A DNA stretch of 64,000 nt. It comes from Caulobacterales bacterium. Lineage in GTDB: Bacteria; Pseudomonadota; Alphaproteobacteria; Caulobacterales; Caulobacteraceae. This document shows, piece by piece, positions 27,273-36,328 of the stretch (positions within the stretch are counted from its first letter, which is position 1; each line of letters begins with the position of its first letter). The stretch spans positions 1-64,000 of the forward strand of contig JAFLCS010000004.1 in assembly GCA_017302105.1 (NCBI GenBank), read 5' to 3'. The translations under genes and the position numbers were made by a program. Below the pieces are notes generated by a model. The model did not search any database, was not told the DNA's origin, and was given only the letters and a program-made list of their open reading frames with translations.

Positions 27273-28175
27273 ATGACCGCTCCCCCTCCGAACGCCTTTG
27301 CCGGCAATCCACTGGATCGTGCGGGAGACCATCGAGAGGATGACGGCTGGATCACGGATCGGCTGGCACGCGCCGACGGGGCCTGTCTGGTCATGGTCGA
27401 TGGCGAAGTCCTGGTGGAACCGGGCGCTGAGGGCGAGCAGATTGCCTGGATCGGGCCAGAGATCGCACGTGGAGTGTCAGACGCGGATCGCCTGTTCCTC
27501 GGGACCTGGAACGACAGCCCGGTCTTCGCCGTTCGCCTCGCCCCACATCGGGTCGAGGCCCGCGGTCGATTGATCGACCTGAGGACGGCTGCGGCGGTAC
27601 TGCCGGGGGCGGAGGCGGCGATGGCTGGAACCGCCAGAAGCCTTTTTGACTGGCACTCGCGGCATGGCTTCTGTGCCAACTGCGGACAGACGACCCAGGT
27701 CGTGGCCGGCGGCTGGAAGCGAAACTGTCCGGATTGCGAAGCCAGCCACTTCCCCCGCGTCGACCCCGTGGCGATCATGTTGCCGGTCTATGAGGGCGGT
27801 GCAGAGCCGGTCTGCCTGTTGGGACGTCAGGCCGCCTGGCCTGAGGGCCGGATGTCGGCCCTGGCCGGATTCATCGAGCCCGGCGAATCCATTGAGGAAG
27901 GTTGTGCGCGCGAAGTGGCGGAAGAGGCGGGGCTGCGCGTCGTGGGCAGCCGCTATCACTCGAGCCAGCCGTGGCCCTTCCCGCACCAACTGATGATCGG
28001 CCTGATCTGTACGGTCGATTCCGACCAGGCCCACGCCAATCAGGCCGAGCTGGAGTCCGTCACCTGGCTGACCCGATCGGAGGCGCGCATTGTCCTCGAC
28101 GGCCATCATCCCACGATCAAGGCACCACCGCCCTTCGCTATCGCGCACCAGCTGATCCGGGCCTGGGCGGGCTGA
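27273..28175 (+). CDS. nudC: NAD+ diphosphatase / NAD-decapping Nudix enzyme
   Basis: The 300-residue protein is a NudC-type pyrophosphatase acting on NAD(H), and in this family also on NAD-capped RNA. The zinc ribbon reads 'CANCGQ...CPDC'. The Nudix box is 'GFIEPGESIEEGCAREVAEEAG', with the metal-binding REVAEE portion. The NADH-specific motif 'SQPWPFPHQLM' follows. It is divergent from the histidine kinase gene with a 90-base gap (39 bases to the upstream in-frame ATG). Confidence 0.92.
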   Translation: MTAPPPNAFAGNPLDRAGDHREDDGWITDRLARADGACLVMVDGEVLVEPGAEGEQIAWIGPEIARGVSDADRLFLGTWNDSPVFAVRLAPHRVEARGRLIDLRTAAAVLPGAEAAMAGTARSLFDWHSRHGFCANCGQTTQVVAGGWKRNCPDCEASHFPRVDPVAIMLPVYEGGAEPVCLLGRQAAWPEGRMSALAGFIEPGESIEEGCAREVAEEAGLRVVGSRYHSSQPWPFPHQLMIGLICTVDSDQAHANQAELESVTWLTRSEARIVLDGHHPTIKAPPPFAIAHQLIRAWAG

Positions 28176-28263
28176 GTGCGCTTGCGGGCCAGCGGGGCGC
28201 TGCCTATACCGCTTGCGAAGCCGTTCCCGGCTGTCTGATTTCCAACAAGGTCGACCCTCGCCG

Positions 28264-30189
28264 ATGCTCACCACCGTTCGTCGCCTGTCCAAGTCGTGGT
28301 TCGCCGCCATCATCATCGGCCTGTTGATCATCGGCCTGGCCGTGGTCGGTATGTTCGACCCCATGCGGTTCGATGTTTCGACCCATGTCGTGAAAGCCGG
28401 TGACCGCGAGGTCTCGCAGCCGCAGTTTCGTCAGATCATCGACAATCTGAACGAACGCAATGCCCAGATGACGGGTCAGCGTTTCACCATGGCCGAGCTG
28501 GTCGAGTCCGGCCAACACCTTCAGGTGCTCGAGAGCCTGGCGAACGAAGAGAGCCTGTTCGCCTGGGTCTGGCGGGCAGGGCTGCGGCCGGCGCGCAATC
28601 TCATCGCGGAACAGATCCGGCAGCAGCAAGCCTTCTTTGATCCGGTCTCGGGCCAGTTCAGCGAAGAGGCGATGGCGCGCGTCCTTTCAGAAACCGGCAT
28701 GACCCCGGCCGACTATGAGGACACCCTGCGCCACCAGATCGGTGCCGAACACTATGTCGCCGGCGCGGCCGCGGGCCTGCGGATACCGGCCATCTATGGG
28801 GCCCTTGCCGCCGCCTACGCCGGTGAGACGCGCAATGGGCGCTGGATCCTGCTGTCGCCGTCTGACATCCGCGATGTCCCCAATCCCACCGACGAACAAC
28901 TGGGAACGCTGTTGAACGAGGTCGCCGACCAGGTGCGCGAACCGGAGTATCGGACCGTCACCCTCGTTCGCTTCACCCCGGCCCTGGCCGCAGCAAATAT
29001 CCAGATCACCGATCAGGCCATCCAGGATCGTTTCAACTTCCAGCGCGACTCGCTCGGCACGCCTGAGACGCGCAGCTTCGTGACCTTGACGGCTCCGAAC
29101 GCCCAGACCGCCCAGACCATTGCGCGGCGTCTTCGTGCCGGTGAAGAGCCCGCAGCCGTTGCGGCCTCGCTGAACATCGAGCCCGTCAGCTACGACGGTC
29201 AGCCGCGGGCCGCTGTGCCGGACGCGCGGGTCGCCGAGGCAGCCTTCAGCCTGTCCCAGGGGGCCGTTACAGATCCGGTCCAGGGCGAACTCGGTCTGGT
29301 CGTCATCAAGGTGACGAGCATCACCCCCGGACGGGAAGCCACCCTGGCCGAGCATCGCCAGGAAATCGCGGACGCCCTGCGCATGGAGCAAGCCCGCGTG
29401 CGTGTGACCGAAATGGTGGAGCGCTTCGTGGCGCTGCGCGAGGGCGGGACCAGCCTGCGGGATGCTGCCTCCCAGGCCGGCGGCGCCGTCGCTACCCTGC
29501 CGCCGTTTACGGCCGAAGGTGCCCTGCCCAACGGCCAGCCAATGGGAGCACCGGAAGTCCTGTATCAGACCGCCTTCGCCACCGCGCAGGGCGCGACCAG
29601 TGAGGTCGTCGATGCGGGCCAGGACGAATATTTTGCCGTCCATGTCGATGAGGTTCGCGCCGCACGTATGCCGACCGTTGCCGAAATGCGGCCCCAACTG
29701 GTTCAGTTCTGGCGCGGTCGCGAAATCTCCCGCCGGCTTCAAGAGCGCGGCAATGCCATCGCCCAGCGGATCCGCGGCGGCGAAGACATCGTCGCCGTTG
29801 CCCGCGCTGAAGGCCTGACCCTGACGACGCGGACGGGCGTGAGCCGCGAGCCGGGCGAAGGCCCCAACGCCTTGAGCGAGGACCTCGTGGGTGGCCTGTT
29901 CGGCCAGCCTCCGGGCGAGGTCTTCTCCGGCCCGGCCGACCGCGAAGGCCGCTTTGTCGTCGGCGTCGTCGACAGCGCAACTGCCCCGACAGCGGTGATC
30001 GCCGGTCGTCAGGCCGCTGAAATCCTGCCCCAGATGACGGGCCAGGCCTTCCAGTCCGAGATCATCCCGACGATGCAGCGGGCCGCGCGCACGACCATTG
30101 GAGCTGTGGTGTTCCCCGACCGGGCCCGCGCCGCCCTCGGCGTGCCGCCCGAAGCAACGCCCACCGAAGGCGCTCCGGCGGCGGAATGA
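28264..30189 (+). CDS. ppiD: Membrane-anchored peptidyl-prolyl isomerase (PpiD/SurA_N type)
   Basis: The 641-residue protein has a cytoplasmic stub, one TM helix ('FAAIIIGLLIIGLAVVGMF', about 13-32) and a long periplasmic region. That region has SurA_N-like helices and a parvulin-like segment (about 260-370), as in PpiD, a periplasmic folding helper near the Sec translocon. The ATG at 28264 is preferred to the upstream 28213, which adds a non-family extension. Its stop overlaps the trpE start (ATGA), the ppiD-trpE pairing typical of Caulobacterales. Confidence 0.85.
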   Translation: MLTTVRRLSKSWFAAIIIGLLIIGLAVVGMFDPMRFDVSTHVVKAGDREVSQPQFRQIIDNLNERNAQMTGQRFTMAELVESGQHLQVLESLANEESLFAWVWRAGLRPARNLIAEQIRQQQAFFDPVSGQFSEEAMARVLSETGMTPADYEDTLRHQIGAEHYVAGAAAGLRIPAIYGALAAAYAGETRNGRWILLSPSDIRDVPNPTDEQLGTLLNEVADQVREPEYRTVTLVRFTPALAAANIQITDQAIQDRFNFQRDSLGTPETRSFVTLTAPNAQTAQTIARRLRAGEEPAAVAASLNIEPVSYDGQPRAAVPDARVAEAAFSLSQGAVTDPVQGELGLVVIKVTSITPGREATLAEHRQEIADALRMEQARVRVTEMVERFVALREGGTSLRDAASQAGGAVATLPPFTAEGALPNGQPMGAPEVLYQTAFATAQGATSEVVDAGQDEYFAVHVDEVRAARMPTVAEMRPQLVQFWRGREISRRLQERGNAIAQRIRGGEDIVAVARAEGLTLTTRTGVSREPGEGPNALSEDLVGGLFGQPPGEVFSGPADREGRFVVGVVDSATAPTAVIAGRQAAEILPQMTGQAFQSEIIPTMQRAARTTIGAVVFPDRARAALGVPPEATPTEGAPAAE

Positions 30190-31670
30190 TTACAGCAGAC
30201 TTCGCCGACCGTTATCAGCGCGGCGAGGCCCAGGTCGTTTCGCGGCGGCTGATCGACGACCTTGAGACACCGGTTGCGGCCTATCTCAAGGTCGGGCGGG
30301 GTCGTCCCTACGCCTTCCTCTTCGAATCCGTGGAGGGGGGAGCCTGGCGGGGGCGCTATTCGATCCTCACCCTGCGTCCAGATCTGGTGTGGCGCTGTCG
30401 AGACGGCTTTGCCGAGGTTGCGCGAGGTGCCACGGCCGTTGCGACCGAGGCCTTCGAGGCGGTCCCCGGGCCAGCCCTGGAAGGCTTGCGCAACCTGATT
30501 GCCGAAAGCCGCATCGATCTGCCCGGCGACCTGCCTCCGATGGCGGCGGGCCTGTTCGGCGTTTTCGGCTATGACATGGTCCGCCTGGTCGAGCCTGTCG
30601 GGCCGTCCAAGGACGATCCGCTCGACCTGCCTGACGCCGTTCTGGCACGTCCGTCGATCGTCGCGATCTTCGATGGGGTCGCGCAGGAAATTGTCGTCTG
30701 CACCCCGGTTCGCCCCTGCCAGGATCTCAGCGCCGAGGCGGCCTTGAAGGCGGCCGAAGCCCGCCTGGACGCATTCGTGGCGGACCTGAACCAGCCGGTG
30801 CCCGCTCCGGGTCCGGCAACACCGGAGCCGAAACCCGAGCTGGTCTCGGAGATCGACGCCCAAGCCTATGCCGGAATCGTCGCGCGTGCGCGCGACTACA
30901 TCGGGGCTGGTGACATTTTTCAGGTCGTTGCCGGTCATCGCTTCGCTGGACCGGTCGGTTTCGAGCCTTTCGCCTTCTATCGCTCACTGAGACGGACCAA
31001 TCCGTCGCCCTTTCTGTTTCATCTAGACTTCGGCGATTTCCATCTGGCCGGGTCCAGCCCCGAGATTCTGGTGCGCCTGCGCGATGGTGAGCTGACCATC
31101 CGCCCGCTAGCCGGTACCCGTCCGCGCGGCCAGACTCCCGCTGAAGATGCACGGCTGGAAACCGAACTCCTGGCCGACCCCAAGGAGCGGGCCGAACATC
31201 TGATGCTGCTGGACCTGGGCCGCAATGATGTCGGACGGGTCGCCCTGCCCGGTTCTGTCGAGGTCACTCGCAGCTTCTTTGTCGAACGCTACAGCCACGT
31301 CATGCATATCGTGTCCAATGTGGTGGGTCGGGCTCGCCCTGATCTCGATGCCGTCGAGGTCCTGACTGCCGCCCTGCCGGCGGGCACCCTGTCGGGAGCG
31401 CCCAAGGTGCGGGCCATGCAGATCATCGACGAGTTGGAGACCACCAAGCGAGGCGTCGGCTATGCGGGTGCGGTCGGCTACATTGGAGCCGGTGGCGAGA
31501 TTGACACCTGCATCGTCCTGCGAACCGCCCTGTTCAAGGACGGACAGATGTACGTTCAGGCCGGGGCCGGACTGGTCGCTGACAGTGATCCGGCCATGGA
31601 ATACGCGGAAACCCTGCACAAATCCGCCGCCTTGAAGCGCGCGGCCGAAGAGGCATGGCGGTTCAGCTGA
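30186..31670 (+). CDS. trpE: Anthranilate synthase component I
   Basis: The 494-residue chorismate-binding enzyme makes anthranilate with a TrpG glutaminase partner. The N-terminal domain has feedback-site features ('LLESVEGG'-like as 'FLFESVEGGAWRGRYSIL' in part). The catalytic core contains 'IRPLAGTRPRG' and 'AGTLSGAPKVRAMQIIDELE' (in parts). The 3' gene is not trpG: 335 non-coding bases and a GntR regulator follow. No leader peptide or attenuator precedes it because it overlaps ppiD. Confidence 0.95.
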   Translation: MITADFADRYQRGEAQVVSRRLIDDLETPVAAYLKVGRGRPYAFLFESVEGGAWRGRYSILTLRPDLVWRCRDGFAEVARGATAVATEAFEAVPGPALEGLRNLIAESRIDLPGDLPPMAAGLFGVFGYDMVRLVEPVGPSKDDPLDLPDAVLARPSIVAIFDGVAQEIVVCTPVRPCQDLSAEAALKAAEARLDAFVADLNQPVPAPGPATPEPKPELVSEIDAQAYAGIVARARDYIGAGDIFQVVAGHRFAGPVGFEPFAFYRSLRRTNPSPFLFHLDFGDFHLAGSSPEILVRLRDGELTIRPLAGTRPRGQTPAEDARLETELLADPKERAEHLMLLDLGRNDVGRVALPGSVEVTRSFFVERYSHVMHIVSNVVGRARPDLDAVEVLTAALPAGTLSGAPKVRAMQIIDELETTKRGVGYAGAVGYIGAGGEIDTCIVLRTALFKDGQMYVQAGAGLVADSDPAMEYAETLHKSAALKRAAEEAWRFS

Positions 31671-31886
31671 CCGCAAGGCTCGGACCTGTTCTGCTCCTAC
31701 CTTCTCAACCAGAATCGTCCGGCCTGTCCCCCTCGCCTGTCGCCCGATCAGGTTCAACCCGATCGCGTGGGTTCCGGGGTCACCGGTGGCCGTCCTTGAC
31801 GTTCATGGAGGCCTTGGCCGTGCGACGCCCCCCGGTGCCGAGGGCGATGCCCTGCGCCGCACGACTTTGGCCGTAGTCAGCCCAAA

Positions 31887-31901
31887 TATTGTACAACAAT
31901 A
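31887..31901. promoter_or_regulatory. GntR/FadR-type operator
   Basis: The inverted repeat TATTGT-ACA-ACAATA fits the T-N-G-T-N3-A-C-N-A pattern bound by FCD-domain GntR regulators. It lies upstream of the gene for such a regulator (32006) and about 25 bases before a putative promoter, so autoregulation is likely. Confidence 0.6.
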
Positions 31902-31925
31902 ATCGCCCGAAAGTCGACAAAGCCC

Positions 31926-31954
31926 TTGTCGCTGTGCATTGTGCCTCTTACAAA
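31926..31954 (+). promoter_or_regulatory. Putative promoter of the GntR regulator
   Basis: A -35-like TTGTCG (31926-31931) and a -10-like TACAAA (31949-31954) are spaced by 17 bases. Transcription would begin near 31961, leaving a leader of about 45 bases before the TTG start. Confidence 0.45.
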
Positions 31955-32005
31955 TATGACGCGCTGGCGTGCGGCTGAGGTCTGCACGAATCCCGGGCGC
32001 TGCTT

Positions 32006-32794
32006 TTGGGTGAGGCCTTGGCAATCACGATCGAGACAACCGGGATCGAGGCGGCACCTGCACTGGATCCAAGGGCTGCCGCCCAGACCGCCGAGACGGT
32101 CGCTCAAGCTCTGAGAACCCGAATCCAGCGCAGCGACCTGACATCGGGTGAATGGCTTCGCGAAGTGCGACTTTGCGGCGAGTTCGGCGTCGGCCGCTCG
32201 ATCATTCGGCGCGCGTTGCGGATATTGGCCGATGACGGACTGGTGGACATTGTCGAAAACCGGGGCGCGCGCGTTTCCTCCACGACCGTCGAAGAGGTGT
32301 TTGACCTCTACGAGACGCGCGCGGCGCTCTATGGCCTGGCGACGCGCTTCGCCTGCCTGCGCGGCTCCGACGAAATGATCCAGAGCCTGCTGGCCAAGAT
32401 CGACCGGCTGCTGGAACAGGCTGAGGCCAGCGTCGCCGCCGAAGACATCATCGAAACCAGTGAATCCATCTTCGGTGAAATGAGCGAATGCGCCAGCACC
32501 GACGCCCAACGCATGATCGCCTCTGTACGGCGCAAGACCCGCTTTCACTTTTCCTATGTGGCCTTGGCCGTCAACGCCAACGGCCCCGGCCCCTACAAGT
32601 TCTGGCGCGGCGTACGGGCCGGCCTGCTGGAGCGTGACGCCGACAAGGCCAGCCAGTCGGCCCGCGACATCCTCTACTATATGCAGGGTGAGGTTGCCCG
32701 GATGATGCTGGCGCGGGGACCGCGCGCACGCTCCGACGCCGCGCAGGCCGAAATGACCTCGCCGCGGGGCCGCAAAGCTGGAGCAAAGGGTTGA
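32006..32794 (+). CDS. GntR-family (FCD/FadR subfamily) transcriptional regulator
   Basis: The 262-residue protein has an N-terminal winged helix ('SGEWLREVRLCGEFGVGRSIIRRALRILADDGLVDIVENRGARV' in its parts, about 48-92) and an all-helical C-terminal FCD-like ligand domain (about 105-240). Such regulators sense carboxylates and similar metabolites. The start is a TTG at 32006; a second TTG at 32018 is possible. It stands alone on the plus strand facing ccoS, 172 bases from it. Its target and ligand are unknown. Confidence 0.82.
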   Translation: MGEALAITIETTGIEAAPALDPRAAAQTAETVAQALRTRIQRSDLTSGEWLREVRLCGEFGVGRSIIRRALRILADDGLVDIVENRGARVSSTTVEEVFDLYETRAALYGLATRFACLRGSDEMIQSLLAKIDRLLEQAEASVAAEDIIETSESIFGEMSECASTDAQRMIASVRRKTRFHFSYVALAVNANGPGPYKFWRGVRAGLLERDADKASQSARDILYYMQGEVARMMLARGPRARSDAAQAEMTSPRGRKAGAKG

Positions 32795-32966
32795 TGAAGG
32801 CGGCGAACCGCATTCTGTCGGCCTCGGCCCTGATGACGGCCAATCCTACAGAGCGTCAAAGTGCGAGCCGTCCAGACCCACTCGCAGATCCGCTCCAACG
32901 TCTCTAGCCCTCGGCAGACATAACCAAGAGCTCCCCGGCCGCCACGCTCGCGACGGTCCGTGGACC

Positions 32967-33113
32967 TCAGTCCTCGTCGTCGTCCATCAGAATGCGATGG
33001 GCGGCCCCCTCCATGTCGTCATACTGGCCGCTGCGCAGCGACCAGAGGAAGGCCCACAACGCACATCCGCCGAGCAGGAGCGCCAGCGGGATCAGGAAAA
33101 CCAGACTGCTCAT
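32967..33113 (-). CDS. ccoS: cbb3 oxidase assembly protein CcoS
   Basis: The 48-residue protein has one TM helix ('LVFLIPLALLLGGCALWAFL', about 4-23) followed by 'WSLRSGQYDDMEGAAHRIL' and a DDDED tail. The W-x-x-x-x-G-Q-Y/F-D-D-x-E/D motif is the CcoS signature. CcoS is needed to load haem and copper into cbb3 oxidase. Its ATG overlaps the ccoI stop (ATGA). It is the last gene of the cco operon. Confidence 0.93.
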   Translation of the reverse strand: MSSLVFLIPLALLLGGCALWAFLWSLRSGQYDDMEGAAHRILMDDDED

Positions 33114-35332
33114 CCGGGAACCTCGACCATGGATGACGGAACCGGCGGCGAAATCCGCTGCACAGGCGTCGAACTGGCTCTCATCCGATCCGCACTCCTC
33201 AGCCGCAGCGCGTTGGCGACCACGATAATCGAGGAGGTCGACATGGCCAGGGCCGCGATCAGAGGCGTCACCAGCCCGAGGACCGCAATCGGCAGGGCCA
33301 GGACATTGTAGCCGATCGACAGGGCGAAGTTCTGATGCACCAGTCGCCGGGCTTCCCTGGCTACGGACACGGCGTTCGGGACGGCCTCCAGGCTCGGGTG
33401 CAGGAACACGAAGTCCGCAGCGGCGCGCCCGACATCCGCCGCGTCGGCGGGTGTCATGGAGGCATGGGCGGCGCTGAGCGCGGGCGCGTCGTTGAGGCCG
33501 TCGCCGACCATCAGCACACGACGTCCCTCGGCGGCCAGGACCTCGAGCCGGGCAACCTTGTCGCCCGGAAGGAGGCGCGCGGCGAACTCCGTCAGGCCCA
33601 GCCGCCGCGCGACAGCCTCGACGGCCTCAGGCTCATCGCCAGACAACAGGATGATCGGAAGCCCCGCTTCCTGAAGCGCCTGGATGGTCTGGAGCGCCCC
33701 GGGACGCAGCGTGTCCTGGAGGGAAAAGGAGGCCAGCAGCTGGCCATTGCGGGACAGGACCGGGCCAGCCGGCCCCTCGCGCCGCACCGCGGTGCCGTTC
33801 ACGGCCCATTCGGAGCGGCCCAGTCGGTAGCTGTCCTCACCGATCCGGGCCTCGATGCCGAGGCCCGGATGCTCCTTCACATCCTGCAGGGGTGGGGACG
33901 ACGGCGGTGCCACCGCCGCAATGGCACGCGAGGCCGGGTGCCGGGATCGGCCAGCCAGCGCGCCCGCCACCGCCAGGACCGGCGAAGAAATGTCACCCGC
34001 ATTCATCAGCCGCGGCTGGCCCAGGGTCAGGGTGCCGGTCTTGTCGAAGACCACCGTATCGATCTGCGCCAGCCGTTCGAGTCCGGCCCCGTCCTTGACC
34101 ATGATGCCGGCGTCGAAAAGGCGGCGCGCCGCCGTGACCTGGACCATCGGCACCGCCAGCCCCAGGGCACACGGACAGGTAATGATCAGGACCGCAATGG
34201 CGACCGTAATCGCCCTGTGCCAGTCGCCACTAGCGAGCATCCATCCCAGGAAGGTCAGCAGAGCCGCGACATGGACGACCGGGGCGTAGAGACTGGCGGC
34301 GCGGTCAGCGACACGGCGGTAGGCGGCGCGCCCGCCTTCGGCCGCCTGCATCAGACGCAGTATCTCGGCCAGGAACGAGGCATCAGCCCGGGCCGTCGCC
34401 CGCAAGGTCAGAGGGGCCATCAGATTGAGCGTCCCGGCCTGAACCGGGCTGCCCGGCTCCACGGCGCGCGGCGCGCTCTCACCCGTCGCAATGGCGCAGT
34501 CCAGTTCGGAGCGCCCCTCTTCGACCACCGCATCGACGGGAACCCGGTCGCCGGTTGCGATCAGCAGGCGCATCCCGACGGCGATCTGCTCGACCGGGAG
34601 ATGTTCGCGGCGACCGTCATCGTGCAGCACCGTTGCGCCACGAGGCACCAATCGCGCCAGGCCGCTGATGGCCGTGCGTGCGCGATTGCGCATGAGGTGA
34701 TCCAGGGTTCGCCCGATCAGAAGAAAGAACAGCAGGCTGATCGCGGCATCGAAATAGGCGTGCCGCTCATTCAGGACTGTATCGTAGAGGCTCAGCGCGA
34801 AGGCCAGGGTGACGCCGATCGAGATCGGCACGTCCATGTTCGTACGACCGCGGCGCAACGCCGCCCAGGCCGATTCGTAGAAGATCCGACCCGCATATAT
34901 GAGGCAGGGGAATGCGATTGCGGCGGAGATCCAGTGGAAGATCTGGCGGGTCTGATCATCGGCCCCGGACCAGACCGACACCGACAGCAGCATGATGTTC
35001 ATGGCCCCGAAGCCGGCCACCGCCAAGGCGCGAACCAGCCGTCCGAGTTCGGGATCTCGCGTATCCTCCACGACGCCGGCCAGGTGGGCCTGAAAGCCGA
35101 CGCGATCCAGTGCCGCGATCAGGTCAGGGGCCGTCTCGCCACGCCAGATCACCGAAGCACGCCGCGCCGTCAGGTTCATCCGCGCGCTTTCTACGCCGGG
35201 GACTGCCGTCAGGCCGGTTTCAATCTTGGAGATGCACCCGGCACAGCGCGCCCCTGGAACCGACAGCTCTGTCTGGAGGCGCCCGCTCCCGAGGTCACGG
35301 CTGGCTAGCCGGATCTCGTCGCCAAGGCTCAC
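33110..35332 (-). CDS. ccoI: Copper-translocating P1B-ATPase CcoI/FixI
   Basis: The 740-residue ATPase exports copper for cbb3 oxidase maturation. The N-terminal metal-binding domain has CAGC ('GARCAGCISKIE'). The transmembrane ion site is CPC ('ITCPCALGLAVP'). Phosphorylation site is DKTGT, the SERCA-type HP is in 'SRHPASRA', and the hinge is 'VGDGLNDAPAL'. The start is GTG at 35332, overlapping the DUF2189 stop. Placement between the cco structural genes and ccoS matches FixI rather than general CopA. Confidence 0.92.
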   Translation of the reverse strand: MSLGDEIRLASRDLGSGRLQTELSVPGARCAGCISKIETGLTAVPGVESARMNLTARRASVIWRGETAPDLIAALDRVGFQAHLAGVVEDTRDPELGRLVRALAVAGFGAMNIMLLSVSVWSGADDQTRQIFHWISAAIAFPCLIYAGRIFYESAWAALRRGRTNMDVPISIGVTLAFALSLYDTVLNERHAYFDAAISLLFFLLIGRTLDHLMRNRARTAISGLARLVPRGATVLHDDGRREHLPVEQIAVGMRLLIATGDRVPVDAVVEEGRSELDCAIATGESAPRAVEPGSPVQAGTLNLMAPLTLRATARADASFLAEILRLMQAAEGGRAAYRRVADRAASLYAPVVHVAALLTFLGWMLASGDWHRAITVAIAVLIITCPCALGLAVPMVQVTAARRLFDAGIMVKDGAGLERLAQIDTVVFDKTGTLTLGQPRLMNAGDISSPVLAVAGALAGRSRHPASRAIAAVAPPSSPPLQDVKEHPGLGIEARIGEDSYRLGRSEWAVNGTAVRREGPAGPVLSRNGQLLASFSLQDTLRPGALQTIQALQEAGLPIILLSGDEPEAVEAVARRLGLTEFAARLLPGDKVARLEVLAAEGRRVLMVGDGLNDAPALSAAHASMTPADAADVGRAAADFVFLHPSLEAVPNAVSVAREARRLVHQNFALSIGYNVLALPIAVLGLVTPLIAALAMSTSSIIVVANALRLRSADRMRASSTPVQRISPPVPSSMVEVPG

Positions 35333-36114
35333 CGAATGGCCTTGTAGGCGTGCCAGCTAGCATGGCCCAGAAGCGGAAAGATCACGATCAGACCGACCAG
35401 ACCAGTCGCCAGCGACAAGCCGCCGAGCACCAGAACGATGGCCGCCCAGGTCAGCATGACCGGCAGGTTGTGGGTGACCATGGTGATGCTCGACCCCATG
35501 GCGGTGAAGGCATCGACATCCTCGTCGAGTAGCCGCGGAATGCCAAAACAGCTGATGGCGAACGAAAAGGCCGCGAACAAGCCGCCCACCGCCGCCCCGA
35601 CCGCGAGCATGGCCAGGCCATAGTCGGTCTGGGTCAGCATCGGAACAATGTCCTCAAGGCCCGGGAACGGGCGCAGGCCAAAAAACAGGGCATAAATGAT
35701 GGTCGCCGCCCGCATCCACAGCAGCATCAGAACGCACAGCAGGGCACCGGCGAACCAGATCTGCCCCCCTGAAGCCGCCCTCACGAACAACATCCGGCGC
35801 AGGCTGACAGGCTGGCCCGCTTCGAGATCGCGGCTCTTCTGGTAAAGCCCCACCGCCAGCAGCGGCCCGACCACCATAAATCCGGCCAAGGCTGGGAACA
35901 GGATGTAGTCCAGATGCAGCTGGAACAGGCCGAAGACGATCGCCGCCGATAGCAGAAACACGAACAGACCATAGATCAGGCTGGGGCCAGGTTGCCGCCA
36001 GAGGTCGCGCCAGCCGGCACCGAGCCAGCCAAAGGCGGCGGAGGCCGGAAGCCGGCGTCGACGCTGATCGGCCAGCGGCCTGGGCGCGAGGGTCGTGTCG
36101 TTCGAGGTGGACAT
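35329..36114 (-). CDS. DUF2189 integral membrane protein in the cco operon
   Basis: The 261-residue protein matches the DUF2189 family: 'AFGWLGAGWRDLWRQPGPSL' near 28-47 followed by about six TM helices and a C-terminal 'GHASWHAYKAI'. The family is uncharacterised. It sits exactly where ccoG/ccoH normally stand, between ccoP and ccoI, overlapping ccoI by 4 bases. A role in cbb3 assembly or copper/haem delivery is inferred only from position. Confidence 0.8.
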   Translation of the reverse strand: MSTSNDTTLAPRPLADQRRRRLPASAAFGWLGAGWRDLWRQPGPSLIYGLFVFLLSAAIVFGLFQLHLDYILFPALAGFMVVGPLLAVGLYQKSRDLEAGQPVSLRRMLFVRAASGGQIWFAGALLCVLMLLWMRAATIIYALFFGLRPFPGLEDIVPMLTQTDYGLAMLAVGAAVGGLFAAFSFAISCFGIPRLLDEDVDAFTAMGSSITMVTHNLPVMLTWAAIVLVLGGLSLATGLVGLIVIFPLLGHASWHAYKAIR

Positions 36115-36124
36115 ATTCTTCTCC

Positions 36125-36328
36125 TCAGCAAGCCCGGCGAGCCGGCTGCAGACCGCCCTCAGTCATCGCACCCGCCTGCACGGTACAGTCCGGTTGCGAC
36201 GTCACCGCCACCCAGACCAGGTGAGCGTTGGCGGCCACAACCACCGCAATCACACCGGCGACGAGTAGCAGCGAGATCAGCCGCCAGTCCGCCTTCGGAC
36301 GATCAGGCTTTGCCGGGGTTACGGTCAC
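36125..36328 (-). CDS. 67-residue single-helix protein after ccoP
   Basis: No named family is certain. The protein has a short basic N-terminus, one TM helix (about 18-40, 'LLLVAGVIAVVVAANAHLVW') and a small outer tail with two cysteines (C48 and the C-terminal C67). The phrase 'AANAHLVWVAVTSQPDC' is reminiscent of the first helix of FixH/CcoH, so it may be a minimal CcoH-like factor. The GTG start overlaps the ccoP stop, which supports real translation. Confidence 0.65.
   Translation of the reverse strand: MTVTPAKPDRPKADWRLISLLLVAGVIAVVVAANAHLVWVAVTSQPDCTVQAGAMTEGGLQPARRAC

Larger units (their letters stand above)
31671..32005. other. Gene-free gap between trpE and the GntR regulator
   Basis: These 335 bases contain no ORF with protein-like character and no trpG. 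The first 200 bases are GC-rich without clear signals. The AT-richer right part holds a GntR-type inverted repeat and a plausible promoter, listed separately. The gap marks the change from housekeeping genes to the respiratory cluster. Confidence 0.6.

Noticed and set aside
33335..35308. 657-codon plus-strand ORF opposite ccoI
   Set aside because: Antisense shadow of a clear P-type ATPase; no ribosome site or family signal.
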